The notes below the pieces were generated by a model, which did not search any database, was not told where the DNA came from, and saw only the letters and a program-made list of their open reading frames with translations. Position numbers and translations under genes: made by a program. This document shows, one piece after another, positions 51,274 to 60,609 of a DNA stretch of 64,000 nucleotides (positions are counted from its first letter, which is position 1; each line of letters starts with the position of its first letter). Source of the DNA: Clostridium formicaceticum (lineage in GTDB: Bacteria > Bacillota > Clostridia > Peptostreptococcales > Natronincolaceae); the NCBI RefSeq assembly GCF_001854185.1, contig NZ_CP017603.1:4092001-4156000 (forward strand), written 5' to 3'.

Positions 51274-52428
51274 TTAGCGACTATAAACGATTTTCCCATC
51301 AATCATAGTTAAGAAAACTTTTGTATTGATATCAAAAGGCCTTCCATCAAAAACCACTAAATCAGCATCATACCCTTCCTCCATCTTTCCTATTCTTTGG
51401 TGGCATTCCAATATTTCAGCAGGATAAGCTGTAATACATTTCATAGCATCTGCCTCACTTAATCCTTCAGAGATAGCTAATGCTGCAACAATCCTCAACT
51501 GGTCTATGAGATTATAAGGATGATCTGTTATCAGCGCTACCTTGACGCCTGCTTCAATTAAATCCAGTGCGCAGGTATAATCTCTTTTCTTTAGTTCAAT
51601 CTTCAGTCTCGGTGTCAACATAGGACCAAAAGCTACAGGAACCTTTCTTTCTTTTAGATATTCCTTCACCAAGTTAGCCTCCGTACCGTGTTCAATTACC
51701 AGTTTGCTAATACCAAACTCCTCTGCAATTCGGCAAGCTGTCACAATATCATCTGCTCTGTGGGCATGTGCCCTGAGGGAAATCTCTCCTTTTAATAAAG
51801 GCATCACTGACTCTAGTTGAATATTTCGTTCTTTAAGCTTATTGTTTTCCTTCTGTACCATATAATCCTGTGTCCGCATAAATAGTTCTCTAATTAAAGC
51901 AGCAGTAGCCATCCGAGTAACAGGAGCTTTATTCATTTTCCCATAGGTACTCATTGGGTTTTCACCTAAAGCAATTTTTAATCCTACTGGATTTCTGATG
52001 ATCATTTCATCAATAATCTTTCCATAAGTTTTAATAGCCGTACTCAACCCTCCTACAGCATTGTTACTGCCAGGACCCGTCATCACAGTGGTAATGCCTG
52101 ATTTTATCGCATCCTGAAAGGCGAGATCAAAAGGATGGATCGCATCTATACCTCTCATATGGGGGGTCACGGGGTCAGAAGTTTCATTATTATCGACACC
52201 GATCTTCCCTGTTGCTTCTTCAATGATACCTACATGAGTATGACAATCAATTAAACCTGGTAGAACATATTTTTCCTGCACATCAATTACATCTGTACTG
52301 CTGACATCATAATCTATTTCTTCAGATACTTTTTTTATCTTTCCTTGGCTAATGAGTATGTTTTTCTTTGTGACGCCTTTGTCTTCCGTATTTATTAACA
52401 AAGCATTTTTTATCAAAATAAATTGCAA
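51274..52428 (-). CDS. Metal-dependent amidohydrolase
   Basis: 384 residues from TTG 52428, 6 nt after GAGGTG. Amidohydrolase fold: metal motif LPGLIDCHTHVG, SGITTVMTGPGSNNAVGG, metal histidines in LRAHAHRADD and VIEHGTE, Asp in ALITDHPYN, and the C-terminal beta motif EGYDADLVVFDGRPFD. Resembles imidazolonepropionase-like/prolidase-like cytoplasmic amidohydrolases; substrate cannot be named. Monocistronic, with terminators on both sides. Confidence 0.88.
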   Translation of the reverse strand: MQFILIKNALLINTEDKGVTKKNILISQGKIKKVSEEIDYDVSSTDVIDVQEKYVLPGLIDCHTHVGIIEEATGKIGVDNNETSDPVTPHMRGIDAIHPFDLAFQDAIKSGITTVMTGPGSNNAVGGLSTAIKTYGKIIDEMIIRNPVGLKIALGENPMSTYGKMNKAPVTRMATAALIRELFMRTQDYMVQKENNKLKERNIQLESVMPLLKGEISLRAHAHRADDIVTACRIAEEFGISKLVIEHGTEANLVKEYLKERKVPVAFGPMLTPRLKIELKKRDYTCALDLIEAGVKVALITDHPYNLIDQLRIVAALAISEGLSEADAMKCITAYPAEILECHQRIGKMEEGYDADLVVFDGRPFDINTKVFLTMIDGKIVYSR

Positions 52429-52474
52429 AGTGATCACCTCAACATAATTAGTTACCATTCCTTATTATGTGCAT

Positions 52475-52499
52475 AAAAAATTCCTCCATACAGGAGGAA
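52475..52499 (-). terminator. Small terminator-like hairpin
   Basis: TTCCTCC/GGAGGAA with a short loop, then TTTTTTA on the minus strand. Second stop signal between metF and the amidohydrolase gene. Confidence 0.6.
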
Positions 52500-52590
52500 G
52501 TCAAATCTAAATTTTCATGTTTATTGTACAAACTATAGGATACTGCTTCCTATTTCATCCCTTAGAATTTAATAGAGTTTTTGCTCCATA

Positions 52591-52620
52591 AAAAAACCGC
52601 ATTTTATGCGGCTTTTTTTA
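52591..52620 (-). terminator. Terminator of metF
   Basis: Stem GCCGCAT/ATGCGGT followed by TTTTTT on the minus strand, 27 bp past the metF stop. Confidence 0.85.
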
Positions 52621-52646
52621 TCACGTATTCCTAATGAAGCATATGG

Positions 52647-53513
52647 TTACCAATTCATATTTTTATATATAGCTTTTACTACTTCGGGTCTATCCAAAGA
52701 ATAGATATGAAGTCCCTCAATGCCATATGTCACCAAGCCTTCGATTTGTTTACATGCATAATCGATTCCCGCCTCAAACATAGAATCTTCATCATTTTCA
52801 TACTTGGCTAGGAGTTTTTCTAGATCTTGTGGTATCTTAGCTCCGCACATGCCTACAATTTTTCTAATAAGCTTGGTATTGATAGCTGGCATCAATCCTA
52901 TGGAGATGGGGATATGTATTCCTTTATCCTTTATCTTTTGATGAAAATTGAAATAGTTGTTATTATCAAAGAATAGTTGCGTTACTAAGAAATCAACACC
53001 TTTTTCGACCTTATCTTTGAGATGTTCTATATCTTGTTCTTCACTTACGGTTTCAAAATGCCCTTCAGGATAACAAGCAGCAGCAATAGAAAATTCATTT
53101 TTTCTATTTTTTACAATAAAATTAACCAAGTCAGCTCCGTAGTAGAAATCTCGTTCTATTTCTTTCTCAAAATCCTTAGGCGTATCACCCCTTAAAGCAA
53201 GAACATTTTCAATATCGTTGGCCTTCATCGTATCAAGTGTATTTAAAATCTTCTCTTCGGAAGCTGCTATACTTGTAAGATGCACCATTACTTCTGTATT
53301 AAACTGGTTCTTTACCAAAGAAGCTACATCTAAGGTTTGTGTAGTTTGTTCAAAACCTGAAGCACCACATGTTACACTAATAAAAGCTGGGTTGTATTGC
53401 ACCAATTCTTCTACTACTTTAATAATAGACTTAAAAGGCAACTTGTTATTATGGGGAAAAATTTCAAATGATTTTACTAATTCCTTTTCTTTAAAATACT
53501 CTTTAATTTTCAT
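52647..53513 (-). CDS. metF: Methylenetetrahydrofolate reductase
   Basis: 288 residues, the usual length. Flavin TIM barrel: SFEIFPHNNKLPF at the N-terminus, FISVTCGASGFEQTTQTLD, NVLALRGDTPKDFE, SIAAACYPEGHFE, DFLVTQLFFDNNNYF, PISIGLMPAINTK, and GIEGLHIYSLDRPE at the end. Reduces methylene-THF to methyl-THF for methionine synthesis or, in acetogens, the methyl branch that formate dehydrogenase also feeds. No metV partner adjoins it. Upstream leader has unexplained hairpins. Confidence 0.95.
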   Translation of the reverse strand: MKIKEYFKEKELVKSFEIFPHNNKLPFKSIIKVVEELVQYNPAFISVTCGASGFEQTTQTLDVASLVKNQFNTEVMVHLTSIAASEEKILNTLDTMKANDIENVLALRGDTPKDFEKEIERDFYYGADLVNFIVKNRKNEFSIAAACYPEGHFETVSEEQDIEHLKDKVEKGVDFLVTQLFFDNNNYFNFHQKIKDKGIHIPISIGLMPAINTKLIRKIVGMCGAKIPQDLEKLLAKYENDEDSMFEAGIDYACKQIEGLVTYGIEGLHIYSLDRPEVVKAIYKNMNW

Positions 53514-53592
53514 TACATCACCTCTATATCATTTTATATACTACTCCTTAGCATGAACTTCATTCATCCTTACCATTTAAAAATTTTTTACA

Positions 53593-53644
53593 ACCTAGCT
53601 TAGGTGCAACAAGACGCTGCCCTATCCTTAGGATGACACCGTCT
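53593..53644 (-). promoter_or_regulatory. Structured leader upstream of metF
   Basis: 80-130 bp before the metF start. Minus strand shows AGACG/CGTCT enclosing ATCC/GGAT, followed by ACCTA-AGC-TAGGT. I do not recognise it as a SAM or THF riboswitch. The rest of 53660-53920 is AT-rich with nothing clear. Confidence 0.35.
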
Positions 53645-53922
53645 AATAGATTCATCCCCCCTCTATCAATCCATAATTTCCCAAAATTTCTATTGCTTTA
53701 TATCTTGTTTTTATTTAGTATAGTATATATCTTTTAGTAATAATTCACTATGACAATGATCACGAATTAAAAATATTTTCGGTTTATTCAGATATTTTAT
53801 TCTTTTATTTATCCCCCAGCATCCTTACTGAGCACTGAAGTTAGCCAACAGATTTCTTGTTAATTGTTTCTTGGTGAACTTTTATCAACTAGTCTGATTC
53901 AGTTTTCCTGAAGGTGTGTAAA

Positions 53923-53955
53923 AAAAGCCGTATCAAGCCCATCGACTCAATACGG
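53923..53955 (-). terminator. Terminator of the SLH glycosidase gene (repeated type)
   Basis: CCGTATTGAGT...CTTGATACGG stem followed by CTTTTTT on the minus strand. Its arms match those of the moeA-mobB terminator at 15281-15315. Confidence 0.85.
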
Positions 53956-53972
53956 TGATAAAAGAATAAATT

Positions 53973-56168
53973 TTATTTTGAAAACAGATTATATAGTACC
54001 TGTGCCGTCTCTGCCCGTGTAGTTGTCGTCCTAGGCATAAGATTGGTACCATCTCCTTGAACAATGCCAGCTTCTACAAACAGCTTCATCGCCTTTATTG
54101 CATAGTCGGCAATATCACCTGTATCATTAAATTCCTCAAGAGATTTATTAGCACTTCCTGTCGCTGGTAGCTGCCCTAGTTTGTCCAGCACACGATAGAG
54201 GATTACAAGCATATCTTGACGTGTTATTGCAGCTTCAGGTAGATAAAGATCATTACCCACGCCTGACACTAATCCCAGCCTTTTTGCTGTCCCAAGATAC
54301 TCTGTATAGTACTTGTTATCTGCATCAGCGAAGTTGTCAGTTATATGAGGGTCCAGCGCTACGTCGTAGGATTTCATCACCATAATTAAAAAGTCAGCAC
54401 GGGTCACGTTATTTTGTGGAGCAAATTTTCCGTCTCCTATACCCTTTACAATACCTCTTTCATAAAGATTGTCAATGGCCTTTATGGCCCATGCATATTG
54501 ATCATGAACGTCTGTAAAATAAGTAGACTGATTTTTACTAATAATCAGTTCCCTGCTTTCATTATGAAGCCTATCAAGAGCAGTAACTGCATAGGCTACT
54601 TTGTCAGGATTCGTCACTTCCTTGTCTATAAATTCCTGGATAGCTTTATCACTTTTCCGCACTGTCCCTATAAGCTTTACAGCACTTTCATCAGAATGGA
54701 TATCGATCTTGCTATCTTTATTTATTCGATAGATGGCATAATATGCTGTTTTTGCATCCTTATTCACCCATGACAGCTTGGTACCTTCAGAGAAAACTTC
54801 TATCCTTCCCTGTGTAGGTTTTTGGGGAGCTTGTCCTCCCTTCCACGGCATCACAGGAACTAGTGTCTTTGTTAACCACAAATCCTCCTTCATCCTATTT
54901 ACAACATTTTGTTTATTGTCGTCACTAAAGTTTCGAAACCTAAACATAATGCTCCCCATAATTTCTGGCTTCACAACATTAAATTTCAACTGTCGAATAA
55001 ACTCTTCTACAGCATTATTTCCCTGAAAATATTGGTCAGCATTATCATTTATCTTATAAAGTGCCTGTCCTACATAAAAATGTACATTTCTCCCTCTTAT
55101 AACTTCTGACCACCAACTAGCAACTTCACCGTAGGGTGCGCTAGGATTTGCAAAGGTAAAATAAATCTGAGGTGCGATATAGTCTATAATTTCCTCTTCT
55201 ACCCATTTCTTCGTATCTGCAAAACTTCTATCATAATTAGGTATCCCAGCACTTGTATTGGAACCACTGGGGTGTCCATCTTTTTTATTCCCCCAAACAG
55301 CAGCAGGACTGACACCAAACTTTACCCAAGGCTTTGTTGTTCTTATTTGATTTGAAAGCTCCTTCACTAGCAAATAGGTATTATTTCTTCGCCAATCGCC
55401 TATAGTAGAAAATTGACCTTCATTATATTTCATAAAGGTATCTTGATCTCCTAACTCTCCCATATAACTTTCATAGTAAAAGTAATCATCAAAATGTATG
55501 CCATCTACATCATAATTCTTCACTACTTCCATCACTCTTTTTGCTACCCATTCCCTCGCGTCAGGAATTCCTGGGTCTATGACAAACCTAGACATGGCAG
55601 TCCTTATCCAATCGGGATGCTCTTTGAAAACACTTTTGTTTATATTCAGGGACTGAATTGTAGCATCATTGGTATTCATCGATATCCTATAAGGGTTAAA
55701 CCATGCATGAAGTTCAAGGTTACGTTTATGTGCTTCTTCTATAGCAAAAGCCAATGGATCAAAGCCTGGGTCCTTGCCAAAAGTTCCTGTAAGGTAACGG
55801 GACCAGTTTACAATCTCCGATTTATAAAAAGCATCTCCTTCAGGACTTACTTGAAAAAAGACAGCATTCATGTTCATTTCAACTGTTTTGTCTAGAATGC
55901 CAATAAGTTCTTGCTTCATTTTTTGTATCCGTTCTTTATCATTTTCTATGCTTCTAGCTTCTACAGATGGCCAGTCCAAATTGATAACCGTAGAAATCCA
56001 AGCACCTCTAAGATGCCTTTTTGTAACAGGTGTTTCACTTGGTATGTACTGTGTGTATTGATCCCACGGGTTTGATGCTGCAAAGCTCTGAATAGGCAAA
56101 GCAGCCAATATCAGCAGCATTGCAATACAAACACTGATAAACTTTCTCAAGTTAACTTTAGAAAACAT
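53973..56168 (-). CDS. Glycosyl-hydrolase-like (GHL10/YngK family) surface protein with three SLH domains
   Basis: 731 residues. Signal peptide (1-30), GHL10 barrel (about 50-400: HLRGAWISTVINLDWPS, MNAVFFQVSPEGDAFY, HAWFNPYRIS, YDVDGIHFDDYFY, DYIAPQIYF), an FN3-like module (about 455-550) and three C-terminal SLH domains (about 550-730, e.g. DRLYERGIVKG-type repeats with VTRADFLIMV and ITRQDMLVIL). YngK-type enzymes are thought to act on wall glycans or exopolysaccharide. Held on the surface by SLH like the protease at 1411-6276, but with SLH at the opposite end. Confidence 0.92.
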   Translation of the reverse strand: MFSKVNLRKFISVCIAMLLILAALPIQSFAASNPWDQYTQYIPSETPVTKRHLRGAWISTVINLDWPSVEARSIENDKERIQKMKQELIGILDKTVEMNMNAVFFQVSPEGDAFYKSEIVNWSRYLTGTFGKDPGFDPLAFAIEEAHKRNLELHAWFNPYRISMNTNDATIQSLNINKSVFKEHPDWIRTAMSRFVIDPGIPDAREWVAKRVMEVVKNYDVDGIHFDDYFYYESYMGELGDQDTFMKYNEGQFSTIGDWRRNNTYLLVKELSNQIRTTKPWVKFGVSPAAVWGNKKDGHPSGSNTSAGIPNYDRSFADTKKWVEEEIIDYIAPQIYFTFANPSAPYGEVASWWSEVIRGRNVHFYVGQALYKINDNADQYFQGNNAVEEFIRQLKFNVVKPEIMGSIMFRFRNFSDDNKQNVVNRMKEDLWLTKTLVPVMPWKGGQAPQKPTQGRIEVFSEGTKLSWVNKDAKTAYYAIYRINKDSKIDIHSDESAVKLIGTVRKSDKAIQEFIDKEVTNPDKVAYAVTALDRLHNESRELIISKNQSTYFTDVHDQYAWAIKAIDNLYERGIVKGIGDGKFAPQNNVTRADFLIMVMKSYDVALDPHITDNFADADNKYYTEYLGTAKRLGLVSGVGNDLYLPEAAITRQDMLVILYRVLDKLGQLPATGSANKSLEEFNDTGDIADYAIKAMKLFVEAGIVQGDGTNLMPRTTTTRAETAQVLYNLFSK

Positions 56169-56760
56169 TTAAATCCCCCTTTATATGTAGAACTTTCCAG
56201 ATTGCACCAGTAAAACCTCTTCTTCTTCAGGTTTTCATTAACAAAACTAAATAATATAAAGTTTGTTTTAGTGATACATAAAAATTAGGAAGCAATTTTT
56301 CATTGTAATCACCCTGCCTAGTGATACAAAATTCTTGGTTCATCTGGTTAATGCAATTATATCAAAGCTTTAAGTTAATTTGTAGGCTTTATAGCTGCCA
56401 AATACTCAAAAAATTGGCACATAAGAAAAATATTTACAATATCACAAATTATAGATACTAAGCAGGTAATTTTCTTTACTTACCGCTGAAGCGATGCCAT
56501 ATTTATAGCAATAAAGCAATCAGACGACTGTTTCATCAAACTTAACAGACATTTTGCTCTGACATATATTAACGTGAGCTTAGTGATACTTTTCTACATT
56601 ATATACGTCTTAACGCCTTGATTTCTATTTTAAAATAGTCTGTCTTGCGAAAACGTTTCAATTATTTTAAATGTATATCCTAAATAACTATTGTATGTTT
56701 ATTCAACCTGTGTTAATATATATTCTGTTGCATAAATATAATCACAAAAGGAGCTTAAAT
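56169..56760. other. Divergent intergenic region between the GHL10 and YjiH-like genes
   Basis: About 590 bp. Three copies of TAGTGATAC (56269, 56319, 56581) and a palindrome GAAAACGTTTC (56648-56658) resembling half of a CcpA cre site are visible. A frame open from 56671 precedes the YjiH-like start but has no ribosome site. No gene seen. Confidence 0.5.
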
Positions 56761-58116
56761 ATGATATCAACTAATCGTCGTGACAGTAGCAGATCTTTAT
56801 TTCTTTTTTTAGTTCCATCCTTCGTGGGAATATTATTATTCATGACACCCATCTTTTATCAGGGAGAAATTACTATCCCAATTGCGATTTTATCAAACTT
56901 ATTGCTTGATGCCTTAGCAAACCTTATTCCAGCTATAATCACAGGGCTTATGAGTATTTGTGTCATTGGTACTGTGATCAATATGATTTGGAAACCGGCA
57001 TTTATCAATACCCAAACCTTCACTAAAAATCTATTTAGTGTTTCACCTTTATGGATTGGATTGAGAATTCTAGGGTTAGTTTTTACCATTGCTTCTCTTT
57101 TTCAGCTGGGCCCTGAGTGGATATGGTCTGAAGATACAGGTGGATTGCTACTATATGATTTGCTACCCATCCTATTCTCTGTATTTTTATTTGCAGGTAT
57201 GTTTTTACCATTATTATTGGATTTTGGCTTGCTGGAGTTTGTAGGTACCTTATTAAGTAAGGTTATGCGTCCTATCTTTACATTGCCGGGACGTTCCTCA
57301 ATTGATTGTATTGCTTCTTGGTTAGGTGATGGCACCATAGGCGTCCTTCTAACAAGTAAGCAATATGAAGAAGGCTATTATACAAAACGAGAAGCTGCTG
57401 TGATAGGGACTACCTTTTCTGCTGTTTCCATCACCTTCAGCCTTGTTGTAATATCCCAAGTTAATCTTGGACATCTTTTTGTGCCATTTTATCTAACAGT
57501 AACACTTGCTGGAATTGTAGCTGCTATCATTGTTCCTAGGATTCCACCTTTATCTAATAAAGCCAATAGTTACTTTGAGGTTAGTGGTTGTAATCATGTT
57601 GAAGAAATTCCTAGTAACTATACCCCCCTTCAATGGGGCTTAGAACAAGCTATGGTAAGGGCTAGTAAAAATACATCTTCTTCACAATTCTTTAAAAGTG
57701 GTATTGAAAATGTACTAGATATGTGGTTGGGTGTTACCCCTATTGTTATGGCTATGGGAACGCTAGCTTTAATTATTGCTGAGTTCACTTCTATTTTTCA
57801 ATGGTTGGGAATACCTTTTGTCCCACTTTTAAAGCTATTACAGGTTCCTGAAGCCAGTTTTGCTTCTCAGACGTTGGTGGTAGGATTTGCAGATATGTTT
57901 CTTCCTTCAGTTATTGGCAGTAGAATCGAAAGTGAATTAACTCGATTTGTTATTGCATGTGTCTCAGTGACACAATTAATCTATATGTCTGAGGTAGGTG
58001 GACTTTTATTAGGTTCTAAAATCCCTGTAAGCTTTAAGGAATTAGTGATTATCTTTATTGAGCGTACGCTAATTACGCTGCCAATTATTGTGTTAGTAGC
58101 CCATATTCTATTTTAA
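56761..58116 (+). CDS. YjiH-family membrane protein with nucleoside-recognition (Gate) domains
   Basis: 451 residues from ATG 56761, after AAAGGAGC. About ten membrane helices. Gate-domain features: GMFLPLLLDFGLLEFVGTLL, MRPIFTLPGRSSIDCIASWL, GDGTIGVLLTSKQYEEGYYT, and a second half with VLDMWLGVTPIVMAMGTLA and a conserved final helix. YjiH and its spore relatives (SpoVV-like) are thought to move small solutes; substrate unknown. Single gene on the plus strand. Confidence 0.85.
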   Translation: MISTNRRDSSRSLFLFLVPSFVGILLFMTPIFYQGEITIPIAILSNLLLDALANLIPAIITGLMSICVIGTVINMIWKPAFINTQTFTKNLFSVSPLWIGLRILGLVFTIASLFQLGPEWIWSEDTGGLLLYDLLPILFSVFLFAGMFLPLLLDFGLLEFVGTLLSKVMRPIFTLPGRSSIDCIASWLGDGTIGVLLTSKQYEEGYYTKREAAVIGTTFSAVSITFSLVVISQVNLGHLFVPFYLTVTLAGIVAAIIVPRIPPLSNKANSYFEVSGCNHVEEIPSNYTPLQWGLEQAMVRASKNTSSSQFFKSGIENVLDMWLGVTPIVMAMGTLALIIAEFTSIFQWLGIPFVPLLKLLQVPEASFASQTLVVGFADMFLPSVIGSRIESELTRFVIACVSVTQLIYMSEVGGLLLGSKIPVSFKELVIIFIERTLITLPIIVLVAHILF

Positions 58117-58216
58117 TTTACCCATAGTATTTATGCCATTGATTCCAATAACATCAGAAATATCTTTGTATTGTTTACTGCCAAGTTTTAAAAATCTTAA
58201 TAAAATATAAAAGCAA

Positions 58217-58258
58217 AAACGTGCTATATCTTGTCTTTTAAGAGGATATAGTACGTTT
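58217..58258. terminator. Bidirectional terminator
   Basis: AAACGTGCTATATCTT with a near-complementary AAGAGGATATAGTACGTTT arm, between convergent genes. Confidence 0.75.
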
Positions 58259-58272
58259 ATTTTATAGCATAA

Positions 58273-58953
58273 TTATTTCAATACAACAGTTTTAAAATCC
58301 TTTGCGTATGTTATAGGTGTGCCTTCTCTTATAAAATAATCATTAGATTCTTGCCAAGTATGATGCTTTTCGTTTCTTCTGATAACAGCGAAGTTATACC
58401 GAGACCCTGAATAAACTTTATAACCTAATTCCAAGCAACCTTTAATAAAAAAGTAGTCCTCCCCTCTATTTTCTTTCTGAAATTTCACCTGTTCCCATAC
58501 CTCCTTTTTAAATACCAAAGTAGCTCCAGCAACCTTGTCTGCATAATCATCTTCAATGAAATCCATATATACTAACTTTTTTTCATCCTCTAAATAAACA
58601 AAATAAGCATTTTTGCCGACAATAGCAATATCTTTTTCTCTATCAAATCTCTTCATGGCATCCTTTAAATAATTGGGGCCGTAAAAATCATCATCATCAA
58701 ACTTAGCAATATAGTCATACTTGGATTTTTCAGTAGCAAAATTCAAACAATCTCCCAACGTAGCTCCCTCTTCTATCTGATATATCGACACATTGTTATA
58801 GTTTTCGGCTCTTTCATACCATAAATCAATATTCATATCATCTTTATTTAGCACCACAATTAATTCTTTTTTATTGTATCTCTGCCTATTATAATTTTCA
58901 AAGACGTTGTCAATAAAATAATCTCTAATTGTACAGGTTACAACTGAAACCAA
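58273..58953 (-). CDS. Family 2 glycosyltransferase (short)
   Basis: 226 residues from TTG 58953, after GGAGGTG. GT-A fold: VSVVTCTIRDYF, KKELIVVLNKDDMN, a substrate loop, then the metal-binding AKFDDDDFYGPNYL. No membrane segment. Adds a sugar from a nucleotide donor; acceptor unknown. Follows the larger glycosyltransferase by 12 bp, so one operon, perhaps for a surface glycan or S-layer glycosylation. Confidence 0.88.
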   Translation of the reverse strand: MVSVVTCTIRDYFIDNVFENYNRQRYNKKELIVVLNKDDMNIDLWYERAENYNNVSIYQIEEGATLGDCLNFATEKSKYDYIAKFDDDDFYGPNYLKDAMKRFDREKDIAIVGKNAYFVYLEDEKKLVYMDFIEDDYADKVAGATLVFKKEVWEQVKFQKENRGEDYFFIKGCLELGYKVYSGSRYNFAVIRRNEKHHTWQESNDYFIREGTPITYAKDFKTVVLK

Positions 58954-58965
58954 ACCAACACCTCC

Positions 58966-60312
58966 TTAACCAATGTTTTTGAAAATATTATTTCGTTCTT
59001 GTGATAATTGATGCTCAAATAGTTCAGTTAACTGTCTAAACTTATCTATCTTCTTCATAGACTGAATATCTGAGAAAATTCCCGCTTTCTCATGTTTATT
59101 TATACCTGAAGCTTCAAATAAGAATTTATGTCTTATGTCATATCTTAATAAGATAGCTACAGTTTCTAATATCTTAAGAAATCCTTTTTTGAAGTTTTCA
59201 AATTCATTAGGATATTTTTCTTCTAAATACTTGTATTCTAATAGTACGCTGTTCATCGATTGTAAATCCATGATTCGTGCCAATTCTAAACCTAGTACCA
59301 GTACATCTACATCAGGATGTTTTTTGACGAATAAATAATAATTTACAACAGCTTCATTCCACTTATCTCTTGAAATTGGATGTTCTTGATGATACGTAGT
59401 AACTGACTTATTTGTTATAAATTTAGCTCCATTTTTATACAATCTATAACCCAATTCCCAATCTTCATAGCCATATCCAATAAATTCATTGTCAAAACCT
59501 CCGACTGCTTCAATAAATTCTTTTTTTACTGAAACATTACCAGTCAAAAATGCCATCCAAGGAAAATAAAAACCTTTAAGCTGATCTCCATAGATTGCCA
59601 ATACCTCATTGGCAAAGTCATAGTTTTTCGCCACCAATAACTTATATCTTTTCTCTTGTATCTCTGTTTTGTTAAAGAGTATAAAAGGACTACTTTCCTG
59701 TAAAGATTTATTCTTCGTGATTTTTCTATAGTAGTTGCATTTTATATATAACTCTTCGTCTACTTTGGCTAGTTTTCTTAAAGTAGCTGCTTGCATCGCA
59801 TCAAATTTAGGAAAAAAACAAGTATAAACATTTTTCGAATGAAATGCACCTGTTACTACAAGCTTATCATTTCCTTCATGATGTTTGTCATGATTCATTA
59901 CAAAATCTTCTTCAACAATCATTTCTGCATCTAAGAAAATAATTATTTTCCCTCTAGCCATTTCTATTCCTTTATTTCTTATCTTTGCTCTACCTAAATT
60001 CTTCTTGCAGTATATATAGCAAAATGGGAATGATGGTTTGTATTTTTCTACTATTAAATAGCTTTCATCCGTCGATGCATCATCTAAGAAGATCACTTCC
60101 ATTTTAGTAGTATCATAAGCCTGTTTCTCCAAAGAATAAAGAGAAAATAAATTTAAAGGATATCGATTATGAGAAGGTATAATAATGCTTACTTCTATGT
60201 TTGTGTTATTTGTATTCCAAGCATTATTAAAGATTTTCTCATATCCACTATCCACTGAGGAAATCTTATTCTCCTTTTTATTATCGATTGTAGATGTATA
60301 TTCTTTTCCCAT
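58966..60312 (-). CDS. Family 2 glycosyltransferase with C-terminal extension
   Basis: 448 residues. GT-A domain (about 38-300): VSIIIPSHNRYPLNLFSLYS, VIFLDDASTDESYL, KKNLGRAKIRNKGIEMARGK, IIFLDAEMIVEED (DAE in place of DxD), and GGFDNEFIGYGYEDWELGYR, the ED motif also seen in chondroitin-polymerase-like enzymes. A 140-residue helical tail follows. Cytoplasmic. Ribosome site GGGGGAAG. First gene of a two-gene operon. Confidence 0.9.
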   Translation of the reverse strand: MGKEYTSTIDNKKENKISSVDSGYEKIFNNAWNTNNTNIEVSIIIPSHNRYPLNLFSLYSLEKQAYDTTKMEVIFLDDASTDESYLIVEKYKPSFPFCYIYCKKNLGRAKIRNKGIEMARGKIIIFLDAEMIVEEDFVMNHDKHHEGNDKLVVTGAFHSKNVYTCFFPKFDAMQAATLRKLAKVDEELYIKCNYYRKITKNKSLQESSPFILFNKTEIQEKRYKLLVAKNYDFANEVLAIYGDQLKGFYFPWMAFLTGNVSVKKEFIEAVGGFDNEFIGYGYEDWELGYRLYKNGAKFITNKSVTTYHQEHPISRDKWNEAVVNYYLFVKKHPDVDVLVLGLELARIMDLQSMNSVLLEYKYLEEKYPNEFENFKKGFLKILETVAILLRYDIRHKFLFEASGINKHEKAGIFSDIQSMKKIDKFRQLTELFEHQLSQERNNIFKNIG

Positions 60313-60429
60313 GTTAATCTACTTCCCCCTTTCTAATGCCTGTTTATTGCTTACGCAGTACATTATATAAAGTACAATTTATTTAGTTCCATATTTTCAA
60401 ACTTTTCTATTGTATCGCTTTTTGGGCAT

Positions 60430-60471
60430 AAAAAATCACCTCCAAATTTATCTCGTCAGATATTTGGAGGT
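60430..60471 (-). terminator. Terminator after the small membrane-protein gene
   Basis: Stem ACCTCCAAAT/ATTTGGAGGT around 14 nt, then GATTTTTTA on the minus strand. Between it and the gene at 60610 lies CAACCACGCAAGCCGTTGCC-type sequence with weak pairing that I cannot assign. Confidence 0.7.
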
Positions 60472-60609
60472 TTCTCAACCACGCAAGCCGTTGCCTTAAT
60501 TTTTATCCTGACCTGCTTTTATCTACGCTTAAGTATACAATAACCATTAAAAGATTATTTATCAATTTCTTATCCCTACAACAAACTTACTATTTTAATT
60601 AGTAGTTTA

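Noticed and set aside
53514-53660. SAM-I or THF riboswitch before metF
   Set aside because: I could not find the conserved core words of either class; only simple hairpins are visible.
53593-53660. tRNA-like gene in the metF leader
   Set aside because: No cloverleaf, no T-loop GTTCRANNC and no acceptor stem could be built.
54414-55895. Plus-strand frames of 80-130 codons inside the GHL10 gene
   Set aside because: They lie opposite a well-supported gene and have no family features.
56640-56665. CcpA cre site
   Set aside because: GAAAACGTTTC is palindromic but misses key flanking consensus bases; kept only as a note.
60476-60535. Cyclic-di-GMP-type riboswitch suggested by CACGCAAGCC
   Set aside because: The required GNRA tetraloop/receptor arrangement is absent and no suitable downstream gene follows on that strand.
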